Assembly (NCBI RefSeq): GCF_002975275.1
Contig: NZ_PCOQ01000001.1
Location: 864,092 to 928,091, forward strand
Direction: 5' to 3'
Length of the DNA stretch: 64,000 nucleotides
DNA from: Achromobacter sp. MYb9
Lineage (GTDB): Bacteria > Pseudomonadota > Gammaproteobacteria > Burkholderiales > Burkholderiaceae_B
The notes below the pieces were generated by a model. The model did no database searches and had not been told where the DNA came from. It was given only the letters and a program-made list of their open reading frames with translations. Below, piece by piece: positions 42,565 through 53,561 of this stretch; the first letter of the stretch is position 1, and each line of letters opens with the position of its first letter. Position numbers and translations under genes: made by a program.

Positions 42565-43389
42565 TTAGCGTTTCTTGGGAGGTTTCGGTGTGGATTTGGA
42601 TTTGGTTTCCGACGCGGGCAACGGAGCCAGCGCCAGGGCGAAACCATTCGGATAGCGCAGGTCGGCTTGCGTGATGGTGCGCCCTTCCAGGCGTCCCGAC
42701 ACGGCGGGCCACGCCTGCACAAAGCGTTGAATGCGAGCCGCGAACGGCAGTGCGCCGGGCAAGCCGTGCGGATCCGGCGCATCGGCGCCCGGATCGCGGC
42801 CCAGGTCCAGCATCATGCCGTTGGACAGCACGACGCGCCACGCGTAGCGCGGGCTCAGTTCCAGCTGTTTGACATGCATGTCCAGCGGCGCGAACCAGCG
42901 CGCCAATTCGGCGTAGCGTTGCACGACCAGCGGCTCGGTGCCCTCGGGCCCGGAGAACTGCGGCAGCACGGTTTCGTCGTCCACCTCGCCCGTGTTCGCC
43001 GTGAACGCTTCGCCCCAGGTGTTGATCATCTGGTTCTCGTTCCACAGCGCCAAAGGCTGCTGCTCTTCGATGCGCACGCGCAGCACATTGGGCCAGATCC
43101 GGCGCACGGTGGCATGGCGCACCCACGGCACCGATTCGAAGATCTCGCGCGCGTCGTCCAGGTCCACCGTGAAGAAGTTGCCCTTGAAGCGACCGGCGAT
43201 CGCTGCCCGCACCGCTCCCGGCGACACATAGTGCAGCTCGGTGTCCGGCATGGACTCCAATTCGATGGCCGACAGCGTGAAGAACGGGCGTTGCGCTACC
43301 CACACCACGCCCGCCAGGAGCATGGCGCAAACCGCCAGCACGGCTAGCGTGTTGGCGATCAGGTTGGTAGTGCGAGCGTCGTTCCACAC
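42565..43389 (-). CDS. ftsQ: cell division protein FtsQ
   Basis: A bitopic divisome protein of 274 residues: short cytoplasmic end, one membrane helix (about 13-32), a POTRA domain (FFTLSAIELESM to RVRIEEQQPLALWN) and a beta domain ending before a Lys/Pro-rich tail (SKSTPKPPKKR). It links early (FtsA, FtsK) and late (FtsL, FtsB) divisome proteins. The start is GTG 43389 with only a weak ribosome site, as might be expected for a low-abundance coupled gene. Confidence 0.93.
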   Translation of the reverse strand: MWNDARTTNLIANTLAVLAVCAMLLAGVVWVAQRPFFTLSAIELESMPDTELHYVSPGAVRAAIAGRFKGNFFTVDLDDAREIFESVPWVRHATVRRIWPNVLRVRIEEQQPLALWNENQMINTWGEAFTANTGEVDDETVLPQFSGPEGTEPLVVQRYAELARWFAPLDMHVKQLELSPRYAWRVVLSNGMMLDLGRDPGADAPDPHGLPGALPFAARIQRFVQAWPAVSGRLEGRTITQADLRYPNGFALALAPLPASETKSKSTPKPPKKR

Positions 43390-43401
43390 GGAATATCCAG
43401 G

Positions 43402-44352
43402 TCAAGCGTTACGGGAGGCGCTGTGCACTTTGCACGAGGCCTCGGACAAAATCGCCACGCACAGTTCGGCGTAGCTGATCCCCACGGCCTTCGCGGCCAT
43501 GGGCACCAGAGAATGGCTGGTCATGCCAGGCGAGGTATTCAGTTCAAGCAGCCACGGACGGTTGTCGCGGTCCAGCATGAAGTCGGCGCGGCCCCAGCCT
43601 TCGCAACCCAGCGCGCGATAGGCTTTGACGGCGATCGCGGAGACTTCCTCGGCCACTTCGGGCGGCAAGGTGGCCGGGCAGAAGTACTGCGTGTCGTCCG
43701 AGAAATACTTGTGTTCGTAGTCGTAGTTGCCGCCGGGCGCCGCGATCTCGATCACGGGCAACGCGCGCGCGGCCTTACCGGAGCCCAGCACCGCCACGGT
43801 CAGCTCGCGGCCGGTGATGAACTGCTCGGCCAGCACTTCGCTGTCGTAGCGGGCGGCCGCGGCATAGGCCTCTTTCATGTCCGAGTAGCCCACCACCTTG
43901 GTGATGCCGACGGTCGAGCCTTCATGTGGCGGCTTGAGGATCAGCGGCAGGCTCAGGCGGTCGGGCACCAGGCGCAGTTCGGTGTCGGCATCCACCACTT
44001 CAAATTGGGGCGTGGGCAGGCCATGCTGCAGCCACACGCGCTTGGTCATGGTCTTGTCCATGGCCAGCGACGAAGCCATCGGGCCGCTGCCGGTATAGGG
44101 AATGCCCAGCAGTTCCAGGGCGCCCTGGATCGTGCCGTCTTCGCCAAAGCGGCCATGCAGGGCGATGAACACGCGATCGAACCCTTCGGCGGCCAGCTCG
44201 GCCAGGCTGCGTTCGCCCGTGTCGAACAGGTGTGCGTCCACGCCGGCGCTTGCCAGCGCCTGCTGCACGCCCTTGCCGGACATCAGCGACACCTCGCGTT
44301 CGGCGGATCGGCCGCCGTACAGGACACCCACCTTGCCGAATTGCGCGCTCAT
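43402..44352 (-). CDS. ddl: D-alanine-D-alanine ligase
   Basis: This ATP-grasp enzyme makes the D-Ala-D-Ala dipeptide for peptidoglycan. At 316 residues it is DdlB-sized. Motifs: [14 protein letters not shown] near the start, [29 protein letters not shown] (ATP Lys) and the C-terminal [16 protein letters not shown] metal site. The start overlaps the murC stop by four bases. Confidence 0.97.
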   Translation of the reverse strand: MSAQFGKVGVLYGGRSAEREVSLMSGKGVQQALASAGVDAHLFDTGERSLAELAAEGFDRVFIALHGRFGEDGTIQGALELLGIPYTGSGPMASSLAMDKTMTKRVWLQHGLPTPQFEVVDADTELRLVPDRLSLPLILKPPHEGSTVGITKVVGYSDMKEAYAAAARYDSEVLAEQFITGRELTVAVLGSGKAARALPVIEIAAPGGNYDYEHKYFSDDTQYFCPATLPPEVAEEVSAIAVKAYRALGCEGWGRADFMLDRDNRPWLLELNTSPGMTSHSLVPMAAKAVGISYAELCVAILSEASCKVHSASRNA

Positions 44353-45755
44353 GCCAGTTCTCCCACTTGAGCAGGGACTTTGCTGATAGACCCCGCACCC
44401 ATCACAATCACCACGTCGCCGTTGCGCACGAAGTCCACCACGGCCTGGGGCAGCTCAGCCACGTCTTCGACGAACACCGGCTCGACCTTGCCGGCCACGC
44501 GCAAGGCGCGCGACAGCGCACGCCCATCGGCCGCCACCAGGGGCGGTTCGCCAGCGGCGTAGACCTCGGTCAGGAGCACGGCGTCCGCCGTGCCCAGCAC
44601 TCGCACGAAATCTTCAAAGCAATCCCGCGTCCGCGTGTAGCGGTGCGGCTGGAACGCCAGCACGATGCGGCGGTCCGGCCAAGCGCCGCGCGCCGCGGCC
44701 AGCGTCGCCGCCATTTCGACAGGGTGATGGCCGTAATCGTCGATCACCGTGAACGTGCCGCCACCATGACTGGCCGGCACGGGAAATTCGCCCGTCTGCG
44801 TGAAACGACGGCCCACGCCCTTGAACGCGGCCAGCGCGTCGCAAATCGCTTCGTCGGACACACCCAGTTCGGTCGCCACGGCAATCGCGGCCAGCGCGTT
44901 GCGCACGTTATGCAGGCCGGGCAGGTTCAGTTCCACCTGCAACGGCGGCAGCAGCGTATCGAGGTGCGTGCGCTGCACGTTAAAGCGCATGCGCGTGCCT
45001 TCCGGCTGCACTTCATAGGCGCGCACCTGCGCGTCTTCATTCAAACCGTAAGTCGTGATGGGACGCGACACGAACGGCATGATCTCGCGCACGTTGGCAT
45101 CGTCCGAGCACAGCACGGCGCTGCCGTAGAACGGCAGGCGCTGCGTGAACTCGATGAACGCGCTCTTCAGACGCGCCACGTCGTGGCCGTAGGTATCCAT
45201 GTGGTCGGCGTCGATGTTGGTCACGATGGCCATCACCGGCAGCAGGTTCAGGAACGACGCGTCGGACTCGTCGGCCTCGACCACGATGTAGTCGCCCTGC
45301 CCCAGCCGAGCATTGGCGCCGGCCGAATTCAGGCGCCCCCCGATCACGAAGGTGGGATCCAGGTCGCCGGCGGCGAGCACGCTGGCCACCAGGCTGGTCG
45401 TCGTGGTCTTGCCGTGCGTGCCGGCCACCGCGATGCCGCGCTTCAGGCGCATCAGTTCGGCCAGCATGATGGCGCGCGGCACCACCGGGATGCGCGACGC
45501 GCGGGCCGCGATCACTTCGGGGTTGTCGCCCGCCACGGCGGTGGACGTCACGATGGCGCCCGCGCCCGTGACGTTGCTGGCCACGTGGCCAATCGCGATC
45601 TTCACGCCCAGACCTGCCAGGCGGCGCGTCACGGCCGACTCGTTCAGGTCGGAACCGCTGATCGTGTAGCCCAGGTTGAGCAGCACTTCGGCAATGCCGC
45701 TCATGCCCGAGCCGCCGATGCCTACGAAATGGATATGTTGAATTCTGTGTTTCAT
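44349..45755 (-). CDS. murC: UDP-N-acetylmuramate-L-alanine ligase
   Basis: MurC adds the first amino acid of the stem peptide. The 468-residue protein has the N-terminal UDP site [17 protein letters not shown], the P-loop [27 protein letters not shown] and [13 protein letters not shown] in the C-terminal domain. Complete and normal. It overlaps both murG and ddl by four bases. Confidence 0.98.
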   Translation of the reverse strand: MKHRIQHIHFVGIGGSGMSGIAEVLLNLGYTISGSDLNESAVTRRLAGLGVKIAIGHVASNVTGAGAIVTSTAVAGDNPEVIAARASRIPVVPRAIMLAELMRLKRGIAVAGTHGKTTTTSLVASVLAAGDLDPTFVIGGRLNSAGANARLGQGDYIVVEADESDASFLNLLPVMAIVTNIDADHMDTYGHDVARLKSAFIEFTQRLPFYGSAVLCSDDANVREIMPFVSRPITTYGLNEDAQVRAYEVQPEGTRMRFNVQRTHLDTLLPPLQVELNLPGLHNVRNALAAIAVATELGVSDEAICDALAAFKGVGRRFTQTGEFPVPASHGGGTFTVIDDYGHHPVEMAATLAAARGAWPDRRIVLAFQPHRYTRTRDCFEDFVRVLGTADAVLLTEVYAAGEPPLVAADGRALSRALRVAGKVEPVFVEDVAELPQAVVDFVRNGDVVIVMGAGSISKVPAQVGELA

Positions 45756-46828
45756 GATGAACGCCCCGCTGCTTGTTCACAGACGTCGGCGATATGAGCC
45801 GCCGCTTCCGGGTGCGCATGCGCGCGGGCCCGGACGGCAACGGCTTCCAGTTCTTGTCGGGAACGCTGGGCGAGCCAGTCCGCCAGCCACTCGGGCGTCA
45901 AGGCGGTTTGCGGCTGCAGCCAAGCGGCCTGCGCGTCGCTCAAAAAGCGCGCGTTGGCGGTCTGATGGTCATCGATGGCGTGCGGGAACGGCACGAACAG
46001 CGCCGCGACGCCGGCCGCAGCCACTTCGGACACCGTCATGGCGCCCGCGCGGCAAATCAGCAGGTCCGCGTCGCCCATGGCGCCCGCCATGTCATCGATG
46101 AACGCGCGGCAGTCGGCCTGCACGCCCGCCTGGGCGTAGGCCTGCTGCAACGCGGGCAAATGTTGCTCGCCGGCCTGGTGGGTGATCATCGGCCGACTGT
46201 CTTGCGGCAGCCGCGCCAGCGCCTGCGGCACCGTCGTGTTCAGCGCTTGCGCGCCCAGGCTTCCGCCCACGATCAGCACCCGCAGCGGGCCCGTGCGGCC
46301 GGCATAGCGCACGGCCGGGTCCGGCAGCGCGCACAAGTCCGCGCGCACCGGGTTGCCCATGGCTTCGCCCTTGGGCAGCACGCCAGGGAATCCGCTCAAC
46401 ACGCGGCGCGACATTTTGGCCAGGCACTTATTCGCGGTGCCGGCCACGGCGTTCTGTTCATGCACGACCAGCGGCGTGCCGCGCAGCGCAGCCATCACGC
46501 CCCCAGGGAAGGCGACATAGCCGCCCATGCCCAGCACCACGTCCGGCCGCACGTCGGACAACCGCGACCACGCCTGCGCAAAGGCACGCAACAGCAGGAA
46601 CGGAAGCTTCAACAGCGCCGATGCGCCCTTGCCGCGCACGCCCTGAAAGCGCAGCGGCACCAGTTCGATGCCGCGCGGCGGCACGAGCTTGCCTTCCATC
46701 TTGTCGGGGTTGCCCAGCCACAGCACGCGCCAGCCGCGCTCGCGCAGCACGTCGGCCACGGCCAGACCGGGCATGATGTGCCCGCCGGTGCCGCCGGCCA
46801 TGATCAGGATGGTGCGGACGGCGGTCAT
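45752..46828 (-). CDS. murG: lipid II synthase MurG (GT28)
   Basis: MurG transfers GlcNAc to lipid I at the inner face of the membrane. The 358-residue product has the N-terminal [17 protein letters not shown] loop, [25 protein letters not shown], the [10 protein letters not shown] turn and the UDP-GlcNAc site [17 protein letters not shown] chose ATG 46828, which overlaps the ftsW stop by four bases; the same frame stays open far upstream through ftsW, but that part has no family likeness. Confidence 0.97.
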   Translation of the reverse strand: MTAVRTILIMAGGTGGHIMPGLAVADVLRERGWRVLWLGNPDKMEGKLVPPRGIELVPLRFQGVRGKGASALLKLPFLLLRAFAQAWSRLSDVRPDVVLGMGGYVAFPGGVMAALRGTPLVVHEQNAVAGTANKCLAKMSRRVLSGFPGVLPKGEAMGNPVRADLCALPDPAVRYAGRTGPLRVLIVGGSLGAQALNTTVPQALARLPQDSRPMITHQAGEQHLPALQQAYAQAGVQADCRAFIDDMAGAMGDADLLICRAGAMTVSEVAAAGVAALFVPFPHAIDDHQTANARFLSDAQAAWLQPQTALTPEWLADWLAQRSRQELEAVAVRARAHAHPEAAAHIADVCEQAAGRSS

Positions 46829-48018
46829 ACCCGTCCCCCGCGCATCATGACCCGGTTTTCGACGTCTACCCGGATCAGCATGGCCAGCGCGCACAGGTTC
46901 ATCACCACGCCCGAACCGCCGTAGCTCATCAGCGGCAGGGTCAGACCCTTGGTAGGCAGCAGGCCCAGGCACACGCCCATGTTGATGAAGGACTGCACGC
47001 CGAACCACATGGCCACGCCATGCGCGACCAGGCCCGCGAACGTGCGTTCCATGGCGATGGCCTGACGGCCGATGTCGAAACCACGGTAGATGATGATGGC
47101 GAACAGCGTGATCACCAGCATGACGCCGGCAAACCCCAGCTCTTCGCCCACCACCGCCATCAGGAAGTCGGTGTGCGCTTCGGGCAGGTAGTGCAGTTTT
47201 TCCACGCTGGCGCCCAGTCCCACTCCCAGCCATTCGCCACGGCCCAGCGCAATCAGCGAGTGCGACAGCTGATAGGCGCTGCCGTAGGCATTGTCTTCGT
47301 TCCAGGGATCCAGGTAGGCGAACAGGCGCGCACGGCGCCACGGCGACAGCCAGATCAGCATCAGGAAGGTGCCGACCAGCACGGCCAGCAGGCTGCTGAA
47401 GTACTTGCCGTTGATCCCCCCCAGGAACAGGATGCCGATGGCGATCGCCACGATCACCATGAAGGCGCCCAGATCCGGCTCCAGCAGCAGCAACATGCCT
47501 ACGCCAGCCAAGGCGAAAGCCATCGGCAGGAAGCCACGTGCGAACGCCTGCATGTGTTCCTGCTTGCGCACGGTGTAGTCGGCCGCGTAAAGCAGCGCCG
47601 CCAGCTTCATCAGTTCGGACGGCTGGAAGTTCAGCGGACCCAGAGGAATCCAGCGGTGGGCGCCGTTGACCTCGCGGCCGATGCCGGGGATCAGCACCGC
47701 GACCAGCAGGATCATCGCCACCACGAACAGCGGCACGGCCATGCGTTGCCAGACGCGGATCGGGATGGCCAGCACCACGGCGCCGGCAAGCAGCCCGGCA
47801 CTGACGAACAGGCCGTGGCGGATCACGAAATAGTAGCGCCCGTAGGACGCGTAGCGCGGGCCGTCGGCCAGCGCGATCGACGCCGAATACACCATCAGCA
47901 AGCCAAGCAGCAACAACGTCGACGCCGCGATGACCAGCGGCAGATCGAAGTTGCGCATTTTGGTACGGCCGGGCCGTACGGCATTGACGCTGGCGGTGAG
48001 GTCGGCGATCAGGCTCAT
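46825..48018 (-). CDS. ftsW: septal peptidoglycan glycosyltransferase FtsW
   Basis: A SEDS-family protein of 397 residues with about ten membrane helices. Conserved segments include [31 protein letters not shown] (residues ~107-126, part of the active site), [10 protein letters not shown], and near the end [19 protein letters not shown]. It polymerises lipid II with its partner FtsI, which is encoded five genes earlier. Translation is coupled on both sides by ATGA overlaps. Confidence 0.97.
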   Translation of the reverse strand: MSLIADLTASVNAVRPGRTKMRNFDLPLVIAASTLLLLGLLMVYSASIALADGPRYASYGRYYFVIRHGLFVSAGLLAGAVVLAIPIRVWQRMAVPLFVVAMILLVAVLIPGIGREVNGAHRWIPLGPLNFQPSELMKLAALLYAADYTVRKQEHMQAFARGFLPMAFALAGVGMLLLLEPDLGAFMVIVAIAIGILFLGGINGKYFSSLLAVLVGTFLMLIWLSPWRRARLFAYLDPWNEDNAYGSAYQLSHSLIALGRGEWLGVGLGASVEKLHYLPEAHTDFLMAVVGEELGFAGVMLVITLFAIIIYRGFDIGRQAIAMERTFAGLVAHGVAMWFGVQSFINMGVCLGLLPTKGLTLPLMSYGGSGVVMNLCALAMLIRVDVENRVMMRGGRV

Positions 48019-49547
48019 GCCACCTCTCCACGGTCGCGGGCCAGGTCTTCGACCTCTTCCACGAACACCTGCCCGCGATGCGGGTAGTTGCGGAACATAT
48101 CCAGGCTGGCGCAGGCAGGCGACAGCAGCACGGCGTCGCCAGGTTGCGCCAGTTCCGCCGCGCCGCGCACGGCGTCATGCAGCGAATCGACGAAGACGCA
48201 ATTGACGCCGGTCGGCGCCAGCACGCGGCCGATCTCGGGCCCGTCCGCGCCAATCAGCATCACGGCGCGGGCATGGCGCGACACCACCGGAATCAGCGGC
48301 GAAAAATCCTGCCCCTTGCCCTGGCCGCCCGCGATCAGCACCACCGGTTGCCCCAGTCCTTCCAGCGCGGCGACGGTCGCGCCCACGTTGGTGCCCTTGC
48401 TGTCGTTGATATAGTCGACGCCGCCGATCTGGCGCACGAAGGCAGCGCGGTGTGGCTCGCCGGCGTACTCGCGCAGCGTGCGCAGCATCGCGCCCCAGCC
48501 CAGGTCCAGACAACGCGCCAGTTGCAACGCAGCCAGCGCATTCAGGGCATTGTGAATGCCGCGGATACGCAAGGCGTCCACGGGCATCAGGCGGCTCATG
48601 CGCCCGTTGGCGCGCACCGGTTCGGGCGCGTCCTTCTTCTTGCGCACGGGCGGCGCGGGTTCATCGAAATCGCTGGGTTCGGCCGCAACCAGCCAGGACA
48701 CGCCCTGCCCGAGTTCCAGGCCCATGTCGCCCACCAATTCCGGCATGTCGCGGCCAAACGTACGCACGTTCAGCGCGTTCACGGTCCGCACCATGCGCAC
48801 GGTCAGCGCGTCGTCGCGGTTGACGATGGCAATGCGCGCCATCTGCAGCAAGCGCGCCTTGGCCGCCGCATAGGCGTCCATGCCGCCGTGCCAGTCCAGA
48901 TGGTCCTGCGTGACGTTCAGCACGACGGCCGCGTCGGCCATCAGCGAACGGGTCGTTTCCAGTTGGAAGCTGGACAGCTCCAGCACCCACACCTGCGGCA
49001 GCGCGTCGTTGTCCAGCGCGTCGATCAGCGCCGTCAATGCGGCGGGACTGATATTGCCGGCCGCCACGACCGACAAGCCGCTGGCGTCGATCAGGTCGCG
49101 CGTCAGCGCGGTCACGGTGGTCTTGCCGTTGGTACCCGTCACGGCCAGCAGGCGGGGACGGTACTCGCGCGTTTCGGCCAGGTCGGCCAGGGCGCGCGCG
49201 AACAATTCGATTTCGCCGACCACTTCAATGCCGCGGGCCTCGGCTTCGCGCAGCAGGTCGGCAGCAGGCGCCTCGGCCGGCGCCAGCCCGGGGCTAAGCA
49301 CGACCTGATTCACGCCATCCAGCAACGCCGTATTGAAAGACGCGTCGCAACCCAGTCGGTATTCCACATCGCTCTGCGCCAGCGCGTCGCGCAGCGCAGC
49401 CAGTCCGCCCGGCTCGGCGCGCGTGTCGGCCACACGCAAGCGGGCGCCCAGGCGGGCGCACCAGCGTGCGGCGGCGACACCCGTCTCGCCCAATCCGAGG
49501 ATCAGGACGAGCGGCGCGCCAGCGCGGGAGGTTTCCATCGTATTCAT
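48015..49547 (-). CDS. murD: UDP-N-acetylmuramoyl-L-alanine-D-glutamate ligase
   Basis: MurD adds D-Glu to the stem peptide. The 510-residue product has [15 protein letters not shown] at the N-terminus, P-loop [27 protein letters not shown], and the C-terminal [17 protein letters not shown] and [12 protein letters not shown]. It is longer than E. coli MurD (about 438 residues); part of the extra length is a Pro/Lys-rich insertion around residues 300-320 ([14 protein letters not shown]). Coupled to mraY and ftsW by four-base overlaps. Confidence 0.97.
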   Translation of the reverse strand: MNTMETSRAGAPLVLILGLGETGVAAARWCARLGARLRVADTRAEPGGLAALRDALAQSDVEYRLGCDASFNTALLDGVNQVVLSPGLAPAEAPAADLLREAEARGIEVVGEIELFARALADLAETREYRPRLLAVTGTNGKTTVTALTRDLIDASGLSVVAAGNISPAALTALIDALDNDALPQVWVLELSSFQLETTRSLMADAAVVLNVTQDHLDWHGGMDAYAAAKARLLQMARIAIVNRDDALTVRMVRTVNALNVRTFGRDMPELVGDMGLELGQGVSWLVAAEPSDFDEPAPPVRKKKDAPEPVRANGRMSRLMPVDALRIRGIHNALNALAALQLARCLDLGWGAMLRTLREYAGEPHRAAFVRQIGGVDYINDSKGTNVGATVAALEGLGQPVVLIAGGQGKGQDFSPLIPVVSRHARAVMLIGADGPEIGRVLAPTGVNCVFVDSLHDAVRGAAELAQPGDAVLLSPACASLDMFRNYPHRGQVFVEEVEDLARDRGEVA

Positions 49548-50713
49548 CGCAACTTCAGGGTAGAGAGGCCAATCAGCACCAGCATCATGCTGATGATCCA
49601 GAAACGCACGACCACCTGGGTTTCTTTCCAGCCGCCCACTTCAAAGTGATGATGCAACGGCGCCATGCGGAATATGCGTCTACCTGTTCCATAACGTCGC
49701 TTCGTGTACTTGAACCAGGTCACCTGGATCATCACCGACAGCGTTTCCACCACGAACACGCCGCCCATGATGAACAGCACGATTTCCTGGCGCACGATGA
49801 CCGCGATGGTGCCCAGCGCGCCACCCAGCGCCAGCGCGCCAACGTCGCCCATGAACACCTGCGCCGGATACGCGTTGAACCATAAAAATGCCAGTCCCGC
49901 GCCCCCGATCGCCGCGCATAGCACCATCAATTCAGAGGCGCCGGGGATATACGGGAACAACAGGTACTTGGAATAGTCGACACGGCCGACCACGTACGCG
50001 AAGATGCCCAGCGCGCTGCCCACCATCACGGTCGGCATGATCGCCAGGCCGTCCAGGCCGTCGGTCAGGTTGACGGCATTGCTGGTGCCGACGATCACGG
50101 CCCAGGTCAGCGCCACGAAGCCCAGCACGCCCAGCGGATAGCTCACCGATTTGAAGAACGGCACGATCAGGTCGGCGCGCGTTGGCAACGCCATCGTGAA
50201 GCCGCTTCCGACCCAGGCCTTGAACAGCGGCCACAGTTCGGTATTGGCGGGAGCCGACACGGCGAATGCCAGATACACCGCGGCAATCATGCCGATGGTG
50301 GCCTGCCAGAAGAACTTCTGGCGGGCGGGCATGCCCTCGGGATCGCGATAAACGACTTTGCGGTAGTCGTCGCGCCAGCCGATCCAGCCGAAGCCGAACG
50401 TCACCAGCAGCACCACCCACACGAAGCGGTTGGTCCAATCCGCCCACAACAAGGTGCTGATGGCGATGGAAATCAGGATCAGCACGCCGCCCATCGTGGG
50501 GGTGCCGGTCTTGACCAGATGCGTCTCCGGGCCGTACGAACGCACGGCCTGGCCGATCTTCATCTCGGTCAGCTTGCGGATCACGCGCGGACCGGCGACC
50601 AGGCCGATCAGCAACGCCGTCGCGCACGCCAGCACGGCGCGCAAAGTGATGTATTCGAACACGCCCAGCGCGCGCACATCATCGGAAAGCAGACGGGCGA
50701 TCTCAAGCAGCAT
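49544..50713 (-). CDS. mraY: phospho-MurNAc-pentapeptide translocase
   Basis: MraY makes lipid I from UDP-MurNAc-pentapeptide and undecaprenyl phosphate. The 389-residue membrane protein has about ten helices and the family motifs [15 protein letters not shown] (two of the catalytic Asp), [13 protein letters not shown] and [22 protein letters not shown]. The start ATG 50713 lies eleven bases inside the murE-murF gene. Confidence 0.97.
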   Translation of the reverse strand: MLLEIARLLSDDVRALGVFEYITLRAVLACATALLIGLVAGPRVIRKLTEMKIGQAVRSYGPETHLVKTGTPTMGGVLILISIAISTLLWADWTNRFVWVVLLVTFGFGWIGWRDDYRKVVYRDPEGMPARQKFFWQATIGMIAAVYLAFAVSAPANTELWPLFKAWVGSGFTMALPTRADLIVPFFKSVSYPLGVLGFVALTWAVIVGTSNAVNLTDGLDGLAIMPTVMVGSALGIFAYVVGRVDYSKYLLFPYIPGASELMVLCAAIGGAGLAFLWFNAYPAQVFMGDVGALALGGALGTIAVIVRQEIVLFIMGGVFVVETLSVMIQVTWFKYTKRRYGTGRRIFRMAPLHHHFEVGGWKETQVVVRFWIISMMLVLIGLSTLKLR

Positions 50714-53561
50714 GGTGTTCTCCCTGCGCCTTGGCCGCCTGTCCGTCATTCAAAGAAAAAGCCGTCACTACCCGCTCCATGCGCATAAAGCGCGATCCCT
50801 TTACCAATACGCAGGACGCGCGCAAACCGCGCAAGGCGGCAACCACTTCGTCTACCGATGCGCAGGCGTGCGCCCCAGCTCCGAATGCGGCCGCGGCCGC
50901 CCGGCTGGCTTCGCCCAGCGTGACCAGCGCGTCAAGCCCATGCTCGCGCGCGTAAACGCCCGCCTCTGCATGCAGGGCCGGGCCGTCGTCTCCGATTTCA
51001 CCCATGTCGCCCAACACCAGGACGCGCTTGCCGGCCATGCGGCCCAGCACGTCGATGGCGACACGAACCGAATCGGGGTTGGCATTGTAGGTGTCATCAA
51101 TGAGCAACGTTCCGTCACTCATTTGCTTGTGCTGCATGCGGCCCGCAACAGGGACAAAACCCGCCAGGGCGCGCACGGCGCTATCCAGCGGCACTCCCGC
51201 CGCGATGGCGCTGGCGATCGCGGCCAACGCATTGCGCAGGTTATGCAGCCCGGGCACCGGCAGGGACAGCTCCGCCGTGCCAACAGGCGTCACGACGCGA
51301 CAGCGCGTGGCGCTCACGTCGGCAAGAATATTCTCCGCGTACACATCCAGACCGGGTTGCAGGCCAAAGCGCAGCACGCGGCGCGGCTCCGCCAGCGCAT
51401 CCCAGATTGCGCAATACGGTTCATCCCCCGGGTACACGGCAATGCCGTCGTCCGGCAGCGCCGTGATCGCGGCGCCGTTCTCGTGCGCCACCGCTTCCAC
51501 GGTGTGCATGAACTCCTGGTGTTCGCGTTGCGCGTTCGTCACCAGGGTGACCGTCGGCGCCGCCATGGCGGCCAGTTGGGCGATTTCACCCGGGTGGTTC
51601 ATGCCCAGTTCGAAAACGGCCGCCCGATGCTCCGGACGCAAGCGCAGCAGCGTCAGCGGCACGCCGATATCGTTGTTCAGGTTGCCGGCGGTGGCCAAAC
51701 GGCCCGCCTCGCCCCGCCATTCGGCCAGCATGGCCGAGATCATTTCCTTGGTGGTCGTCTTGCCGTTGCTGCCCGTCACTGCCACGACCGGCAGCGAGAA
51801 CTGCGAACGCCACACCGCGCCAATGCGCATCAGCGCCAGGCGGGTGTCGCCCAGCACCAATTGCGGCAACTTCGCGTCGCCGACGGCATGCGCCACGACA
51901 GCCGCGCAGGCACCGCGGCCTTCGGCCTGATCAAGATAGTTGTGCGCGTCGAAATTCTCGCCGACCAGCGCCACGAACAATTCGCCCGTGCCGATGCGGC
52001 GGGTATCCGTGGATACGCCTTTGACCTGGGGCAGCAGCAATGCCAGGCGCGCCCATTCGCGGTCATCGAAAGGCAGCTTTTCGCCCCCGATGTCCTGATA
52101 GGTTTCATGCCCCTTGCCCGCCAGCAGCACCACGTCTTCGGGCAATGCGGCCCAGATCGTCTGCATGATGGCGCGTGCGCGGTCGACCTGGACATCGGCC
52201 TTTGCCGCTTTCGGGATGCCGGCCAGAATTTGCTCAACGATCGCTTCGGGCGATTCCGTGCGCGGATTGTCGCTGGAGACCACCACGTGGTCGGCCAGTT
52301 CCGCCGCGATGCGGCCCATTTCGGGGCGCTTGCCCGGATCGCGCTCGCCACCGCAGCCAAACAGGCAGATCAGGCGGCCAGAGCGGGCAACCGCCACCGC
52401 GCGCAGTGCCGTCAAGGCGCGCGACAACGCATCGGGCGTGTGCGCGTAGTCCACCACCACCAGCGGGCCGCGGCCCGCATGGGCTTGAGTCGTGACCGGC
52501 AGCGTTTCCACGGTCTGCAGCCGACCGTCCACCGGGTCCGTCGCGGCCAGTTCCCGCGCGATCTGCGCGAACGGCAGGCCGAGCTTGTACAGCACGCCAG
52601 CCACCAGCAGCAGGTTCGATACGTTGTGCGACCCCAGCAGACGCGTCACGATCTGGGCTTCGCCATGGGGCGACACCAGCGTGAAGATCTGGCCTTGGGA
52701 CGTCGCCTGAAGATCGCGTGCGCGCATCGCGGCCGGGATCTCGGGCGCGTCGCTCAGGCTGTAGCCCATCGCGCCGGTACCGGCGGGCAGGCTTGCAATC
52801 AGCCGGCGTCCGGCCGCGTCATCGGCATTGACGATGGCGGCCGTCAGGCCCGGCCAGCGGAACAGGCGGGCCTTGGCGGCCTCGTAGTGTTCCATCGTGC
52901 CGTGGTAATCAAGATGGTCGCGCGTCAGGTTCGTGAAGGCGGCCAGCGCAATGCGCACGCCGTCCAGACGCCCCTGTTCGATACCGATCGACGACGCTTC
53001 CATGGCCACCGCCTTCGCGCCGGCGTCGCGCATCGCCGCCAGCGTGCGATGCACGGTCAGGACGTCAGGCGTCGTCAAATCGCCGCCCAGCGTGCGGCCG
53101 TCGGGCAGTACGGCGCCCAGGGTGCCGATGGTGCCGCAAGGCTTGTCGTTACGGCTCAGCGCATGCGCGATCCATTGGACCGACGAGGTCTTGCCGTTGG
53201 TGCCTGTCACCGCCACCACCGCCAACGCGGCGGACGGACGGCCGTACCAGGTGTCGGCCAACTCGCCCAGCAAGGCGCGCAGCCCGGTCACGGGCAACAT
53301 CGGCGTATCGCCGCCAGCGGCCTGGATGGCTTCGCTGGCCGGAGCTTCGAACAACACTGCGCTGGCGCCCAGCGCCAACGCCTTATCTATATAGAGACGT
53401 CCGTCGCTGGACAGGCCCGGGCAGGCAACGAACACGTCGCCCGGCTCGATATCGCGCGAGTCCAGCTTGAGGTGCGCCGTCAACGAGACGCGCGCATGCA
53501 ACCACGCCACGGTTTCGGCAACCGTGGCGACAGGGTGGGAGAGGAAGCCTTTGGCGCTCAT
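50703..53561 (-). CDS. murE/murF: fused MurE-MurF peptidoglycan ligase
   Basis: One 952-residue frame joins two Mur ligases that add meso-diaminopimelate and then D-Ala-D-Ala. The MurE half (residues ~1-502) has P-loop [27 protein letters not shown] and the DAP-specificity motif DNPR (SSDNPRTES), ending with GKGHETYQ...DDRE (D499). The MurF half begins almost at once (STDTR at 517-521) and has P-loop [29 protein letters not shown] and [15 protein letters not shown]. MurF's usual first strand is shortened at the join. This fusion is known from Bordetella and relatives. Both active sites look intact. Confidence 0.96.
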   Translation of the reverse strand: MSAKGFLSHPVATVAETVAWLHARVSLTAHLKLDSRDIEPGDVFVACPGLSSDGRLYIDKALALGASAVLFEAPASEAIQAAGGDTPMLPVTGLRALLGELADTWYGRPSAALAVVAVTGTNGKTSSVQWIAHALSRNDKPCGTIGTLGAVLPDGRTLGGDLTTPDVLTVHRTLAAMRDAGAKAVAMEASSIGIEQGRLDGVRIALAAFTNLTRDHLDYHGTMEHYEAAKARLFRWPGLTAAIVNADDAAGRRLIASLPAGTGAMGYSLSDAPEIPAAMRARDLQATSQGQIFTLVSPHGEAQIVTRLLGSHNVSNLLLVAGVLYKLGLPFAQIARELAATDPVDGRLQTVETLPVTTQAHAGRGPLVVVDYAHTPDALSRALTALRAVAVARSGRLICLFGCGGERDPGKRPEMGRIAAELADHVVVSSDNPRTESPEAIVEQILAGIPKAAKADVQVDRARAIMQTIWAALPEDVVLLAGKGHETYQDIGGEKLPFDDREWARLALLLPQVKGVSTDTRRIGTGELFVALVGENFDAHNYLDQAEGRGACAAVVAHAVGDAKLPQLVLGDTRLALMRIGAVWRSQFSLPVVAVTGSNGKTTTKEMISAMLAEWRGEAGRLATAGNLNNDIGVPLTLLRLRPEHRAAVFELGMNHPGEIAQLAAMAAPTVTLVTNAQREHQEFMHTVEAVAHENGAAITALPDDGIAVYPGDEPYCAIWDALAEPRRVLRFGLQPGLDVYAENILADVSATRCRVVTPVGTAELSLPVPGLHNLRNALAAIASAIAAGVPLDSAVRALAGFVPVAGRMQHKQMSDGTLLIDDTYNANPDSVRVAIDVLGRMAGKRVLVLGDMGEIGDDGPALHAEAGVYAREHGLDALVTLGEASRAAAAAFGAGAHACASVDEVVAALRGLRASCVLVKGSRFMRMERVVTAFSLNDGQAAKAQGEHHAA

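Noticed and set aside
46829..48253. Upstream extension of the murG frame through ftsW
   Set aside because: The extended part is an out-of-frame reading of ftsW; MurG homology starts exactly at ATG 46828, which overlaps the ftsW stop.
50703..53561. MurE-MurF fusion as a lost stop codon or assembly error
   Set aside because: Both halves are intact, the frame is clean across the join and the same fusion is known in Bordetella.
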